Part shown: one piece after another, positions 25,453 through 35,798 of the stretch | How positions within the stretch are numbered: the stretch's first letter is position 1 | Layout: the number at the start of each line of letters is the position of its first letter | Source of the DNA: Iris pallida | Taxonomy: Eukaryota; Streptophyta; Magnoliopsida; Asparagales; Iridaceae | DNA length: 64,000 bases | Direction of reading: 5' to 3' | Assembly: GCA_029216955.1 (NCBI GenBank) | Contig: JANAVB010003400.1 | Coordinates: 17,997,451-18,061,450 of the forward strand | The notes under the pieces: generated by a model | Told to the model about the DNA's origin: nothing | Database searches by the model: none | Seen by the model: only the letters and a program-made list of their open reading frames with translations | Translations under genes and position numbers: made by a program

Positions 25453-26454
25453 TCATCCAGAATAATTTTCCCTTCTACCAGCATAACCGTCTCTACCACC
25501 ACGACGTCCGCCGCGGCCCCATCCACGATCACTTAAATGACTGTGCAGGAGTTTTGGACAAAACCTGATGTAATGCCCTGAGTCACCACAGTTGTGGCAA
25601 ACATCGGCCACAGAGGGAGGCTGATTGAAGGCGGCAAGCGCAGACTTGTCAACAGCGGCTTGCTCCCCCTGGGAAGAGCCCTTGTTGGGCATCAACTTTA
25701 AGCGAGCCTCTTCTTGTGCCATGGCAGCTATGGCGTCTTCTAAGGATGGAAGCATGGGCTGTGCTAGGAGGACATTCCTTCTATGCTCAAACATAGGGTT
25801 AAGATCCTTCAAAAACTTCATCATCCGTTGACGCGAAATATAATCCAAGAACTTTTGAAAATGTTTCGCGAATGATGGTTCGACCTGGGCATCTTCCATC
25901 CCAAGTGGATCATAGTGATCCAGATCAGACCAGTACTTCTTTAACAGTGCTGCATACGCAGAGATGGTGCGGTCGTCCTGGACCATCCTATCAAGTTCAT
26001 CCTGCAGTTGGAAGACCCGCATAGGATTGCCCGAGCCTGAGTACATATCCTTCAAAGTCTGCCATATATCAGCAGCAGCCTCTATCGCCTCGACATTGCC
26101 CTACACCTGGTCGGTCAAGGAAGCCGTCAACCATCTAGCCACAACATTGTTGACAATCTCCCAAATAGCAAACTCCTTGGAGGAGGGATCATCTGGCGCC
26201 TTGGTTTGGCCATTGACGTAGCCAACCAAGCCACGGCCCTTTAGCGTCCGCATGGCCTGTCGTGACCATTTCAAGTAATTGGACATTCCTTCCAACTTCG
26301 TCTCCAGCTTGTCCAGTTTTCCCATTTTGTAGGGTGACGGATCCACATCAGTATGGATCACACGTGGGGTCGCCTCGGTTAATCTCTTTGATAAAATATC
26401 ATCAACCAAGGCCTTCATCTCGTCTGCTGTCAGTTTACCACTGATCGAATCCAT
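25453..26454 (-). pseudogene. Copia-2 gag
   Basis: The reading frame starts at ATG 26454 (MDSISGKLTADEMKAL) and runs to a TGA at 25455-25453, with one in-frame TAG at 26103-26101. That TAG sits where CAG (Gln) is expected, a C-to-T change. Gag forms the virus-like particle and binds the element RNA. The zinc knuckle CHNCGDSGHYIRFC lies near 25600-25560, followed by an Arg/Gly-rich tail (RGGRRGGRDGYAGRR). The TGA at the end fits a CGA-to-TGA change, and the frame continues into pol without a shift, so gag and pol were originally one frame. Confidence 0.85.
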
Positions 26455-26461
26455 GGCGTCT

Positions 26462-26545
26462 TCAACTGTGATTCGTCGTCGTCGACGGCTTCGCCGGCTT
26501 CGTCGTCGTCGTCTTCGTCGTCGTCGTCGTCTTCGTGTAAAGTCG
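26462..26545 (-). repeat. (GTC)n-rich stretch in the copia-2 leader
   Basis: CGT/GTC triplets (TCGTCGTCGTCGTCTTCG and similar) surround a small palindrome near 26480 (GTCGTCGACGGC) just upstream of the gag ATG. Confidence 0.8.
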
Positions 26546-26786
26546 TCAACAGAGACCTTACGAATGCGCGGTTAACATGGCCAACACCGGCGCGCGCATG
26601 GAGATCCTAATTTGCAGATCGAGAACGGAAAACAAATAAAGCATTTGTTGTTCCGGAGGACGTAATCTAGGAACAGAAGGTGCAAATAAAGCATTTGACA
26701 GCCATCCGTTGTCGAAAAACCACCCACATAATCTCTCTCTCAAAATTAGGGTTTTTTTTTCGAAAAGAAGGAAAAAAAAGGAGGGG

Positions 26787-26858
26787 GGCGTCGGGGGGGG
26801 GGGGGGGGGGGACTGCCGGGGGGGGGGGGGGGGGGCGTCGGTGGGGGAAGGGGGGGAG
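26787..26858. repeat. Poly-G tracts between primer-binding site and gag of copia-2
   Basis: Two G runs of about 20 and 19 bases plus several shorter ones occur on the plus strand within 75 bp; the element RNA would carry the C-rich complement. It lies about 40 bp from the primer-binding site. Exact run lengths are prone to assembly error. Confidence 0.8.
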
Positions 26859-26881
26859 GAATTTTTTTTTTCTCCGTTATG

Positions 26882-26893
26882 GCTCTGATACCA
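26882..26893 (-). promoter_or_regulatory. Copia-2 primer-binding site (initiator Met-tRNA)
   Basis: The complement reads TGGTATCAGAGC, the standard plant retrotransposon site for priming by initiator methionine tRNA. It directly follows the 5' LTR. Confidence 0.95.
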
Positions 26894-27012
26894 TGTGGAG
26901 AATAATTGTTGTGTATTTTATTGATGGGCTACTCAACTACTTATAGGGAGTCTTGCTCCTCTTCATATTACATTTTCCAATGTGGGACTAAATCCCTTAT
27001 TAGTTCTCAAAA
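26894..27012 (-). repeat. Copia-2 5' LTR (119 bp)
   Basis: It is the same length as 21747-21865. The outer edge reads CTCAAAA instead of CTCAACA on the plus strand, a one-base change of the conserved terminal dinucleotide. Confidence 0.95.
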
Positions 27013-27160
27013 CATGTCAGTCCTCATTCACTCATTTATCAACACCATAGCACATCATTAATCCTCTAACCATTTTGCACTTCAATCTACATAAAACTAT
27101 CTCTAGCCTTACACAATCCTTTTTTATCTCTAGCTTGCACTATCCTTTTTTCATATATCC

Positions 27161-27551
27161 TGATGTATTATAAATCGAACTAGAACAAAAAGGATGCATA
27201 AATCCTTGATAAGAACAAGAAAAGAAGAAACTGGTAGAATAAGAAGAATTAATTTAGAGAACGGAAAAGAGAAGTTTAGATGTTCTAAGATTAATTTAAT
27301 TGAAAATAATAATTAGATGATTGCCTTACAAAAGGGGTCAACCTCTTACTTTGTAGACGTGGACAAATTTAAAAAGGAAGTTTCTAACTACAGGAGTGTC
27401 AATAGAAATAAGAGTTTTGTTAAAAATAGAATAACTAACTAGGAGTCCTATTGAAAATAAAATAACCAAGTAAATCACTGCTTAAATAGGAAAGTTTCCA
27501 TTAAATAGGAACCGAAATGATTCACTTACTTCTCCTATTCGATGTCCTACA
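27161..27551 (-). repeat. 3' LTR of the 27161-30232 element
   Basis: These 391 bp align with 29852-30232. The outer edge has TGATGTATTATAAATCGA, and the inner edge GATGTCCTACA is next to an imperfect purine-rich tract (complement of ATCAATCCTCCCATTG). Confidence 0.65.
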
Positions 27552-27599
27552 TCAATCCTCCCATTGAAAAAAGAACAGGAGCTCGTGTTAGCACTAGGA

Positions 27600-28383
27600 A
27601 CCACTATTCATCAATTTTTCTTCTGGTTCCCTAGTAAAAATAGGCATTGGTGGAGGCCTCTGGGATGCAAGTTTTTCCTCTAGTAAGTCTCTGTAGTATG
27701 CCTGAATAACAAAGTTGCGCCTTTCAAAATCCATAAACATGTCTACTAACCAATTTATATGGTACTGAAACTGAGTTGATCCCTTGAAGTGAAATGGTCG
27801 ACTTTATTAAACCAAAGGTAGGTGAAAAGATTGGCAATTGGAATGTTTCTCTGATGATGACATAGTCTTCAATAACATCACTTGTTAATAAGAAGTTTGA
27901 CTTTGGAATAACAAGTAAGACATTCTTTCTTATAGAACTCTATGTGGTCATCATAGAGGAATTGTTATACTTACCAACAACTTTATTAGCCTCTGCTTCA
28001 TCAAATATATACAAACTAGCATTTTCTGCTATAAGAACCTCTCTTGAATTTGATAGGGATCTTTGACAAGCTAAAGTTTTCCATCGATCCAAAGAGAATA
28101 CCGGACATTTGGAAAACTTCTATGGAGTAAACGTTTTGGAACCTTTTTCATTACGCCTTGCATCTAAATAAGGAAGAATTCTAACAACCACCACTCTCCA
28201 TAAACCAACTCGTTTTGTGTTGTCCAGATTAGTACTAGTGTTCTTTAGAAAGGTTTCAGTTTCTTCATCCGTAAAAATATAGAAGCAAATAATACTCTTT
28301 GAAGGTTCTGTAGTGTCTATTAGTTGTTGCATAAGACGGTGTGGATGTTCAGGATGATGCTTAGCGCTGTCATCATTTACCAA
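27600..28383 (-). pseudogene. DUF616 (TOD1/MUCI70-like glycosyltransferase family) gene fragment
   Basis: On the minus strand a 250-residue stretch matches the plant DUF616 family through several frames. Motifs in order: ICFYIFTDEETE, NTKRVGLWRVVVVR, YLDARRNEKGSK, FPNVRYSLWIDGKL, DPYQIQERFL, DEAEANKVVGKYNNS, TSDVIEDYVIIRE, and DFERRNFVIQAYYRDLLEE. In-frame stops and at least one internal deletion (between ERFL and DEAEANK) make it a pseudogene. No intron interrupts the homology that I can see, which favours capture of a spliced transcript. Family members are plant membrane proteins linked to cell-wall polysaccharide synthesis (MUCI70) or reported as ceramidase-like (TOD1). Here it is a non-functional passenger of the flanking LTR element. 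Confidence 0.7.
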
Positions 28384-28402
28384 AAATAGTTGATGCTTCT
28401 AT

Positions 28403-29267
28403 TGTAACATCTCCGACACAAATTTGGATAGTTTCCTTATCTCTGTAATCGCTAAACTCGTAATCCTAATATTCCCATTAAACATGAATTTAAATCAAAC
28501 CTTTTATTAATCTTATTTCCAATTATTAAAAACAAATAGTTATTTCCTAATTTAGTTAGTATTAGTAATTCAAATAAGAATTTACCTATTAAAATTTATT
28601 AACTGTCTTAATCCTTTCTTTATTTTCTTCCTAAGAGTCTCTAAATAGAAAGTTAATTAACTAAGCTAATCCATACTAATAAGCCCTAGTCTATATGCAC
28701 ACATGCTCACTCAATCTAACACTCCCTCCCCAAACACATAACACCATATTAGCTTACTTGATTGGATAACGTTAATATTTAGACGAGGAGGATATGTATC
28801 TTTCCTTCTATGGACCTTCTAAGGATGAGACTGAGATTCTTGTTGCAAATGCAAGATAAGATGGTGTCGGTATTCAGGATGATGCTTAGCTCTGTCATCA
28901 CTTACCTTAGATGTCATTTGACCTAGGGCTTAGAACTCTGTAGTATTTCATTTTGATTGGATTTGTTTCCGAGATACATTTATGTTTTGTATGTATTTCT
29001 GGATCTGGGTGGTTACACTTCTCCTATGTTGAGATGTGGATTTGTATGTTTTAGTTAGACAATTTCCTGCTTTCATTATCTGTATGTTTTAGTTTTATCT
29101 GTGTTTGAGTTAGATAGCATTCTGTGATATTATAGATTTTTGGATGTTGTTTATTTGGTAGATTCGATACATATTGAGATTTACACAGCGTACTATCGTC
29201 GATACCGTGACTTAGGATGGACATACTCACGTACTTGTACTTGATTATTCGAGAGCGGGTCATGACA
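28403..29267 (+). mobile_element. Gypsy-type LTR fragment or solo LTR
   Basis: It starts TGTAACATCTCCG and ends GAGCGGGTCATGACA, the edges used by the long-LTR family at 1-8412 and 54019-57178. The last 100 bp (ACAGCGTACTATCGTCGATA, then CTCACGTACTTG) match 466-545. At only 865 bp it is an internally deleted copy. A 50-bp stretch at 28858-28906 repeats part of the DUF616 fragment (compare 28332-28380), so the piece is chimeric. Confidence 0.55.
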
Positions 29268-29851
29268 ACTACCACCCCGTAACGCTATACCATCTCATAA
29301 AGATCGACATCCTATATGTCAAAACTAGTCCTTTAACAAAAACCATAGTTCAGTTTCATCGGTCTTTTATATCAAAAGATTCTTCCGTCTGCTGCAATGA
29401 AGGATACGCTCAAAAAATTGAGTCACAGTTTATTTCATCTACTTATAAGTTCTCTTCAAGATTGTGATCCTCCAAAATAGCTTTTTTGAAAAAGGTAGAT
29501 TTTGAATTAAAACCTATGTGATGTGATTGATTAAGATAATGAATTTCGTTTGATGCTTTAGTAAAGTTTTAGAAATTCATTATTAACAGCTCGAGAATAA
29601 AAGATTTGGATTGTTGAGATCAATGAGTTTGGAAGGATGAGTGATGTATTGTTGTCGAAAATTCATACCTTGGAACTCATCATCTTCGTTATCCCTTCCA
29701 AAGTTGCCTTGAGTTTACCGTATTGTGTACCCTGTTTAGCAGAATTTTTCTAAAATCTTCAAAGAAATTTTTTTGCTTTGCTTCTCTAAAGCTTCTTGAG
29801 TCGAAGGATCAATGGTAGCCATGAATTAGGATTGTCCGTTTTGATATCACT

Positions 29852-30232
29852 TGATATATTCTAAATTGATGTAGAGCGAAAAGGATGTTTAAATCCATGA
29901 TGAGAATAAGAAAATAAGAAATTGAGTTATAAGAAGAATAATTAATTCAGAGAAAGGAAAAAAAAGAGAAGTTAGGATGTTCTAAGAGTAATTGAATTAA
30001 AAATAATAATAATTAGATGATTGTCTTAAAAAAAGGGTCGACCTCTTGTTTATAGAGGTGGCAAATCTAAATAAGGAAGTTTCCAACTAAATGGGTCACC
30101 ATAGAAATAGGGGTAATGTTAAAAGTAGAATCACTAAACATGAGTTCTACTAAAAATACAATAACAAAAGATGAGTCATATTAAAAATAGAATCACCACT
30201 TAAATAGATACTAAATTTTTTTGGATGTCCCA
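29852..30232 (-). repeat. 5' LTR of the 27161-30232 element
   Basis: These 381 bp are paired with 27161-27551. The purine-rich and GGAAGTTTCCAACTA blocks match well; overall divergence is clearly higher than between the copia-2 LTRs, so this insertion looks older. Confidence 0.65.
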
Positions 30233-31984
30233 CTTCTTATCTTTCGTTCCTCTAGAAGTAAAAGTATAGGTCAAACAAATAGCAAATGTCATCAAACACA
30301 TATAATGTCAAACATGGAAATTGGGTGAGATTTCCTCATAATTAGATTGCTTGATGCAAAATTCCTGAGACCAGGATGCATGTTACCTTTTTAAAAACTC
30401 CATCATTGGTTGCATGCGAAAAGGGACGCCTTCCACAAAGCAAAATGTAGGTTATGACACCTATGCTCCACACATCTGACTCAGGCCCAGATTTACGTTT
30501 CAATACTTCTGGAGCAATATAACAAGCACTGCCAACCATATCCTTAAATTTTTTCCCTATGACCATAAAGTGTAATATTACTTGTCGATAATCGTCTTGG
30601 ATTTAGATAAGTTGCTGAATTCTAAAAGGAAAATCAAATATTCTGATCATCTGTGATATATATAGCTCGGATTCGAGAGAACTCTACAGTAATATTTGCT
30701 TATACTATTACTAACCTGGTTTTATGAAATCTGACAGGCCAAAGTCTGTTGCCTTAAGAGCTGAGTCATACTTTGTTGACTTGAAAAGGAAGTTCTAAAA
30801 AGACAAATGTGCATAGTGTCACATATCATGCCATATCAGAGAACCTTGGCTTTTTCGCGGAGTGGGTATTTGATGTCTACCTCAGGTTTCATGTCCCGAT
30901 GTACCAGACCATGCAAATGGCACTCAGCTGCAACTTTAAGCATCTGACGCACTATCATCGTAGCATCTTTCTCCGTATAACAACCATCTTTACTGAAATG
31001 ATAAGTCAGCTATGAATATTGAACATAAAGAGTAACATAAAGCAAGGAAGAAAGACTAAATAAGTTCCCCCCATTGATCATATAGACACTAGAAGCAATA
31101 TTTCTTTCACCTTATAGAAAAAGGCATAATATCCAGGAAGAGAAAGAAATTTAGTGTACTTACTTGGCTAAAATGCGATCAAGTAGTTCTCCACCTTCAC
31201 ATAATCTGTTTCATAGAGAAAAATTGTCATCATTATACAAGCTGATGTAGAAAAGTAACAAAATTTTACCTTCATGACAACTAAAAACGAGAATAAAAGA
31301 GAAAAAGTGCTATCAAATGCATGCTGGCTAGCTTCATAAACATTTTGCATACAGACCAAAATCTCAAAAGTGTAGCTGGTTAATTTCTTCACAAATCCTA
31401 GTTATGCAAATCTTCATTAAAAGAAACAAAAACAGTAAGTCAATCAAGTACTACTAAAAGTAAATCTGGTACATTGACATCTGCGTTAACGGATATCCTG
31501 AATTTGGATCATAAAATTGCACCATCTTGAAAGCTTGTAGAAGTTAAACATGTTGGAGATTAAATTAAATTTAGACAAAGGTTGGATGAGAAGAAAATAC
31601 TCACTCCATAACGATATAAACATAATCATCATCCTCGAACACGCCATGGAAGTGCACGATGTTTTCATGGCCCCTCAAGGCCTGCAGTATCCTCACTTCG
31701 CGCTTGACATCCTCCACGGCCGACAACCGATCCATCTTCAACCACCAGACAGACAAATGAAGATATATAGCATTCCCAGACCCGAAAAGCATAAGCCAAC
31801 ACAAAACCTAATGAGCACCTTGGTCTTGTCAATCCTCTTGACAGCAACCCTGTCGCCATTGGTGGTGTTGGTAGCGACAAAGGTGTAGCCAAACTGCCCG
31901 CGTCCAAGGAGTTTGCCCACGGCAAATCGGCTGCCGAAGTCCCTGCCATAGCCCAAGTCCCTCTTGGCCGATCTCCGTGGTTGT

Positions 31985-31998
31985 TTATCATCGGTGCC

Positions 31999-32034
<36 letters not shown>

Positions 32035-32045
32035 ACTGTTGCTGC
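31985..32045 (-). repeat. (AGC)n coding microsatellite in CDPK exon 1
   Basis: A CTG/GCT-type triplet run on the plus strand encodes the Ser-rich tract at residues 15-31 of the kinase. Length variation here would change only the variable N-terminus. Confidence 0.8.
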
Positions 32046-32091
32046 TAGAGCCACCGATATTGGCAGAAGGACTCGATGCGCAGATTCCCAT

Positions 32092-32309
32092 GTTTGGAAT
32101 AGATAATCATCAATGGAGGAGTATGGAAGAGTGGAGACCTAACTGGTTTTTAATTTTTTTTAGGAAAATGATGGGAAAAAAGAGAGAATTAGATAGGAGA
32201 AGAATTAATGCAAGGTAGTTTGAAGGCAAGACAACGCCTCTTTCCTTCTTCCCTCTCTTTTTGTTGCTGTCAAATTGGAGTTTGTGTCAATAGATTGTTT
32301 CACTTCCAC
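32092..32309 (-). promoter_or_regulatory. CDPK 5' UTR / proximal promoter
   Basis: Only 218 bp lie between the CDPK start codon (32091) and the Harbinger target duplication. The plus strand has an AAAGAGAGAATTAG purine run (32179-32192) and a CTCTTTCCTTCTTCCCTCTC tract (32238-32257), which is a purine-rich leader on the gene's strand. No clear TATA box is seen here. The original distal promoter is displaced beyond 36113. Confidence 0.45.
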
Positions 32310-32312
32310 TTA

Positions 32313-32430
32313 GGGTCTGCTTGGCAATTATGGGAGTAGCGGTTATGAGGTGTTTTTAGAGTAGCGGAAATGAACGGTTATGAGAGGCCCGGTTTTTGGT
32401 GGTTTTAAGTAGCGGCTTTTAAACCAGTCA
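32313..32430. repeat. Left terminal inverted repeat region of Harbinger
   Basis: GGGTCTGCTTGGCAAT starts the element. Subterminal blocks (GTAGCGG, GGTGTTTTTA, TTTTAAACC) recur in inverted form at 36000-36110. Confidence 0.8.
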
Positions 32431-32729
32431 AATTCATGCTTGGTAATTCATTAACCAGTGGTTCTGAAAGTTGTTTACAATGATAAAATTACTTTTATGT
32501 CCATATTTAAATAAAAAGTTATTTTTGATAAAAATATGAGTTTATGGACGCGAAGGTACCCCTGCATCAAAAAGTCATTCTTGCATTCTTGTTCAAAAAC
32601 AAATAAAATGACATTCACTAGCACAACAAATAAATTTTTAATAAAAATAAGTTCTCAAATTGACTAGCATAAAATATCCAAGACTAAAAAATGTCGCAAT
32701 AGCAAATAAAACACAAGTTAAAGGCCTAA

Positions 32730-33320
32730 TTAATTTGCCGCATCTTGAAGCATCTTCATTAAGACACCTTTACGACGATGCACCGGAAATGATTTAAAAA
32801 CCCGCAACTTTGTAGGATTATCAAGGAGGAAAGTTTGAGCACTTATTAGCTTGTCATCGTCATCCTCAATCCCAATCTCAACTAAATGTTCTAGCAATTC
32901 ATCGTCCTTCAAAGAAGATTGGTTTGCACACCGCAATAACGTTTCAGTTAGACGATCTGTTGCCTTGTCTACTGTATCAACAAGTTCTTTCAATGCATTC
33001 TTGTCTTTGCCAATATTACGTCTACTTTTATACTTTTTAGATGTACTCCCAACTCCGGATTGGTAACCTTGAGAAGTTAAGTTATTCTCACCTTCTTCAA
33101 CATCCACAACATGCAATGTAGCTTCATTTTGTGCTATCATATCATCAATTATATCAATTGAGTCCATTGCACAATTTTGAGATAAATGGACTCTTTTCCT
33201 CTTGATATCTCTAGTAGTATCACCTTCATTCCCATTCGCCCTATCTTTGGCAAAAATCTCACATAGCTTGTCATAGTTATACATAGGCTTGTTCCTCCAT
33301 TCTGCAGCAATAGGATTCGA
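32730..33320 (-). CDS. Harbinger second protein (Myb/SANT-like ORF1), C-terminal exon only
   Basis: An open exon of 196 codons plus stop starts after a good acceptor (TTTTGTGCAG before 33320) with SNPIAAEWRNKPMYNYDKL. That corresponds to the region just after the SANT domain in plant Harbinger ORF1 and LIMYB-like proteins. It ends with a helical tail (FKSFPVHRRKGVLMKMLQDAA). No SANT exon is found in the 117 bp between it and the transposase stop at 33438, nor recognisably elsewhere in the element. In this superfamily the partner binds the transposon ends and brings transposase to the nucleus. Here the DNA-binding part is missing, or is supplied by an exon I cannot see. Confidence 0.65.
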   Translation of the reverse strand, partial: SNPIAAEWRNKPMYNYDKLCEIFAKDRANGNEGDTTRDIKRKRVHLSQNCAMDSIDIIDDMIAQNEATLHVVDVEEGENNLTSQGYQSGVGSTSKKYKSRRNIGKDKNALKELVDTVDKATDRLTETLLRCANQSSLKDDELLEHLVEIGIEDDDDKLISAQTFLLDNPTKLRVFKSFPVHRRKGVLMKMLQDAAN

Positions 33321-33437
33321 CTGCACAAAACAGATAAAGTGAATTAAATAATTTTGAAAAATAAATAGGCCTAAACTAATTAATCATATTCATATTTGGC
33401 GTTCAAGTACAGTATTTGAAGGTACCTAACAAGACAT

Positions 33438-34929
33438 TTATCTAAAAATCAACAAGGCATTCAAGTACATATTAATATTAGACGCTACCTCAATAAGTTT
33501 GTCCCAAACTTCGGGTTCGGCAAGCCATGTTGAAGTAGTTCGATCATACGCAAAACCACTTAATCCATCCTTAAAAATATCATAGCAAGTCGCCCAATTT
33601 TTTTTTATTAACTTCATGTGATTTTGAACTCTATCCTTGTCCAATCCAATATTCGGAAACTCATTCTTTAGTTTCTTCAATATTTGTTCATGAGCAGTTA
33701 TTTCCGCATCAACCTCAGCAATGAGACTCTCATCCGGATCCACTCCTATCAGAAAATTATGAACTATGCAAGAGGCTGATACAATTAGTTTTTGTGTTCG
33801 AATGTTGTACATTGGCTCAGTTCCACTTCCTATGATGGGAAAGCGTTTCTTGAGTACACCAAATGCCCTCTCTATCGCATTACGCAATGATGAATGTCGA
33901 TGATTGAATAATTCACGAGCATTTGTAGGTGGATTTCGATGTGAGTATTCTTTAATGTGATAACGCTCTCCTCTATAAGGTGTGATGAGACCACTTCGAA
34001 GCATGAAACCCGCGTCAACAAGATAAAATTTTCCTACATTAGCACAAATATTGTTAATATATACTAGTGTCAAATATAACATAAAATGATGCAAATTTAT
34101 TATTACCTTCTGGAATATGGAGTGGATAATCACGTGTTAGGGCATTCTTCATTATCCTAGAGTCAGATGCGGTCCCTTCCCACCCAGTTAACACATATGT
34201 GAATTTCAAGTCAAATGTACAAGCAGCCGTAACATTCATAGTTGGATAATCCTTCCTGCCACGGTATCTAGCAGCTTCTCCAGTCGGTACTTTGACACGA
34301 ATATGTGTACCGTCAATTGCCCCAACACAATCCTGTCATTTTTTTTAATTTGATGAGCTAAACCTCTAGGTAATAGTATTAAATTTAATATTATTGATAA
34401 TGTATACCTTAAAGTATGGGTAGAATCTGCCATGTTGATGTATTTCAGGTGGCACTTGGTCTCCATTTGGTTGTACAATGTACATATCCTCTAACTCTAT
34501 GATTGCTTCCATTACTTTATGAAAGTGTCGACTAACCGTCTCACCAGAGCGATGGAAAAGCAACGAACAAGCACTATGTCTTGTGTTTTGACCTATAATC
34601 CAAAGAAATTTAGCAACTTGTTCTTCAACTGTGGCTCGTCGAGTTGCGCGAAGTCCCCCAAACCTTACTAGAATGCTACAAAATTCTACAAATGCTGCAG
34701 GACCCATTCGTATCAAATATCGACCACTTGGCCCCGCAACTCGTTGCATTACTTCATCCCGTACTCTCTCACTATGCAAGCGTATTGTACGATTTATTCG
34801 ATTCAAACTAGAACTAGTTTGTGCAGTGGACTGTTGTGTTAAAATAAATCCAACTAGTAGGAGATACATCATATGGATATGATGTTGACAACTGGTGGTG
34901 TATAGGGTCAAATCACGATGGTTGTCCAT
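33438..34929 (-). CDS. Harbinger DDE transposase (DDE_Tnp_4 type), three exons
   Basis: Exons 34929-34408, 34332-34107 and 34033-33438 have GT-AG borders (introns of 75 and 73 bp) and join in frame to 447 residues plus a stop. That is a normal length for plant PIF transposases. The catalytic triad is visible: Asp181 (GAIDGTH), Asp231 (GWEGTASDS) and Glu304 (NAIERAFGVLKKRF). The N-terminal half carries the helix-turn-helix-like segment (EEQVAKFLWIIGQNTRHS, then SGETVSRHFHKVM). The enzyme cuts and pastes the element at TWA targets, working with a Myb-like partner. No stop or shift is present, so this is the only mobile-element protein in the window that looks intact. The start Met lies inside a repeat unit that is copied upstream, so the true start could differ. 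Confidence 0.9.
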
Positions 34930-35560
34930 CTACAAATCCAACTTGTTGAAATTGCACACTAAACATAGCAACAATAAAATTAATTAGCAATTGAAAGCAA
35001 ACGAAATCAAATAAAAGTTCAAATACAAAAAATAATAATGCATCCATGCATGTACTATTTGGAACCATAAATTTTCTTTTTGAAGTTTTCTATTCACACA
35101 CAATTAAATACAATTTATTATTGTTGTAGAACTGGTGGTGTACAGGGTCAATCACGATGGTTGACCATCTACCAAAATTTTTCTTTTTGAAGTTTTCTAT
35201 TCACACAAAATTAATTACAATTTATTATTGTTGACAACTGGTGATGTACATGGTCCACTTCCTACGATGGTTGGCCATCTGCAAATCCAATTTTTTGAAA
35301 TTATACACTAAACATAGCAACAACAAAATTTATTAGCAATTGAAAGCAAACAATATCAAATAGAAGTTCAAATATAAAAAATAATAATGCATGCATGCAT
35401 GCATATACTATTTGGAACAATTTTTTTTCCTTATTGAAGGTTTTTTTTTTTTTTTTTTTTTGCATTAGAAGTTTTCTATTCACAGATGTTAACTACGGTT
35501 TGCATGCATTAGAAGTTTTCTATTCACAGATGCATTAGAAGTTTTCTATTCACAGAAGTT
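34884..35560. repeat. Direct repeats in the Harbinger 5' region
   Basis: A unit of about 245 bp (34884-35110) is repeated in partial form at 35132-35233 and nearly in full at 35234-35480. Shared blocks are GACAACTGGTG, GATGGTTGxCCATCT, TTGAAAGCAAAC and TTGAAGTTTTCTATTCACA. The short block GCATTAGAAGTTTTCTATTC then recurs three times between 35463 and 35560. The transposase start codon lies in the first unit. Confidence 0.75.
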
Positions 35561-35747
35561 CAAAATTTTTTTCCTTCCTATTAATTTATCTTTCTTCTCA
35601 ATGGAAGATTATAGGCCGCAGCTTGCATTTGTTAGTTTGATCAACTCAAAATAGTACCAGCCGGTCACTTTGCAAGAAGGGATCTAGCATAGAAGGTGCC
35701 GAACAATAGATGACAAACAAAATATTACGAGAAGTCTCAGAATATTA

Positions 35748-35798
35748 CCTGGAAGAAGAAGTGGCGGGACCTGGAAGAAGAAGTGGCGGGAATAGCAG
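35748..35798. repeat. Short tandem repeat near the Harbinger 5' end
   Basis: ACCTGGAAGAAGAAGTGGCG occurs twice in tandem with a period of 22 bp. Confidence 0.8.

Larger units (their letters stand above)
21747..27012 (-). mobile_element. Copia-2: full-length Ty1/copia element
   Basis: The 5266-bp element lies on the minus strand. Both LTRs are exactly 119 bp (21747-21865 and 26894-27012) and differ at 4 positions. Five-base target duplications CATGT lie at 21742-21746 and 27013-27017. A perfect TGGTATCAGAGC primer-binding site (minus strand of 26882-26893) abuts the 5' LTR, and a polypurine tract GAGGGGGAG abuts the 3' LTR (21866-21874 in complement). It is inserted in CDPK intron 6, in the same orientation as the gene. 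The gag-pol frame has four stops and one frameshift, so the copy is not autonomous. Confidence 0.95.
27161..30232 (-). mobile_element. Non-autonomous LTR element with captured host gene fragment
   Basis: Two related LTRs (27161-27551 and 29852-30232; shared TCCATGATGAGAATAAG-type, AATAATAATTAGATGATTG and GGTCAACCTCTT blocks) flank 2.3 kb. On the minus strand the LTR starts TGTAGGACATC (left copy). A primer-site-like TGATATCAAAAC follows the right LTR, and a gag-like start MATIDPSTQEALEKQSKK lies at 29823-29770, soon broken. No pol domain is present. The interior holds a DUF616 gene fragment and a gypsy LTR piece. No clear target duplication was found. Confidence 0.6.
19937..30386 (-). other. 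CDPK intron 6, expanded to about 10.4 kb by transposons
   Basis: The donor follows GTTTTTAAAAAG (GT at 30386-30385), and the acceptor is AACAG before 19936. The reading phase is 0 on both sides. Inside are a solo LTR (20406-21228), copia-2 (21747-27012) and the 27161-30232 LTR element. The gaps 19937-20405, 21229-21741, 27018-27160 and 30233-30386 are A/T-rich and hold nothing I recognise. Confidence 0.75.
19193..32091 (-). pseudogene. Calcium-dependent protein kinase, group IV (CPK16/18/28-like), disrupted
   Basis: Nine exons read on the minus strand with GT-AG borders and consistent phase: 32091-31819, 31735-31605, 31205-31164, 30992-30881, 30794-30716, 30556-30387, 19936-19810, 19522-19407 and 19300-19193. 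The N-terminus MGICASS offers Gly2 for myristoylation and Cys4 for palmitoylation, followed by a poly-Ser tract (AGC repeat). The kinase domain (about residues 56-316) keeps GRGQFGYT, VAVK (Lys85), HRDMKPEN (Asp182), ATDFG (Asp203) and APE (227-229). Exon 8 starts HPWVREGG, then codon 324 is TAA (19487-19485) where relatives have Glu. The frame resumes with the autoinhibitory junction (KQFALR), and exon 9 encodes EF-hand 1 (DIDKNGSISLEEM). EF-hands 2-4 are not in the window. Family role: Ca2+-activated Ser/Thr kinase in immune and developmental signalling. An undamaged allele elsewhere is possible. Confidence 0.85.
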
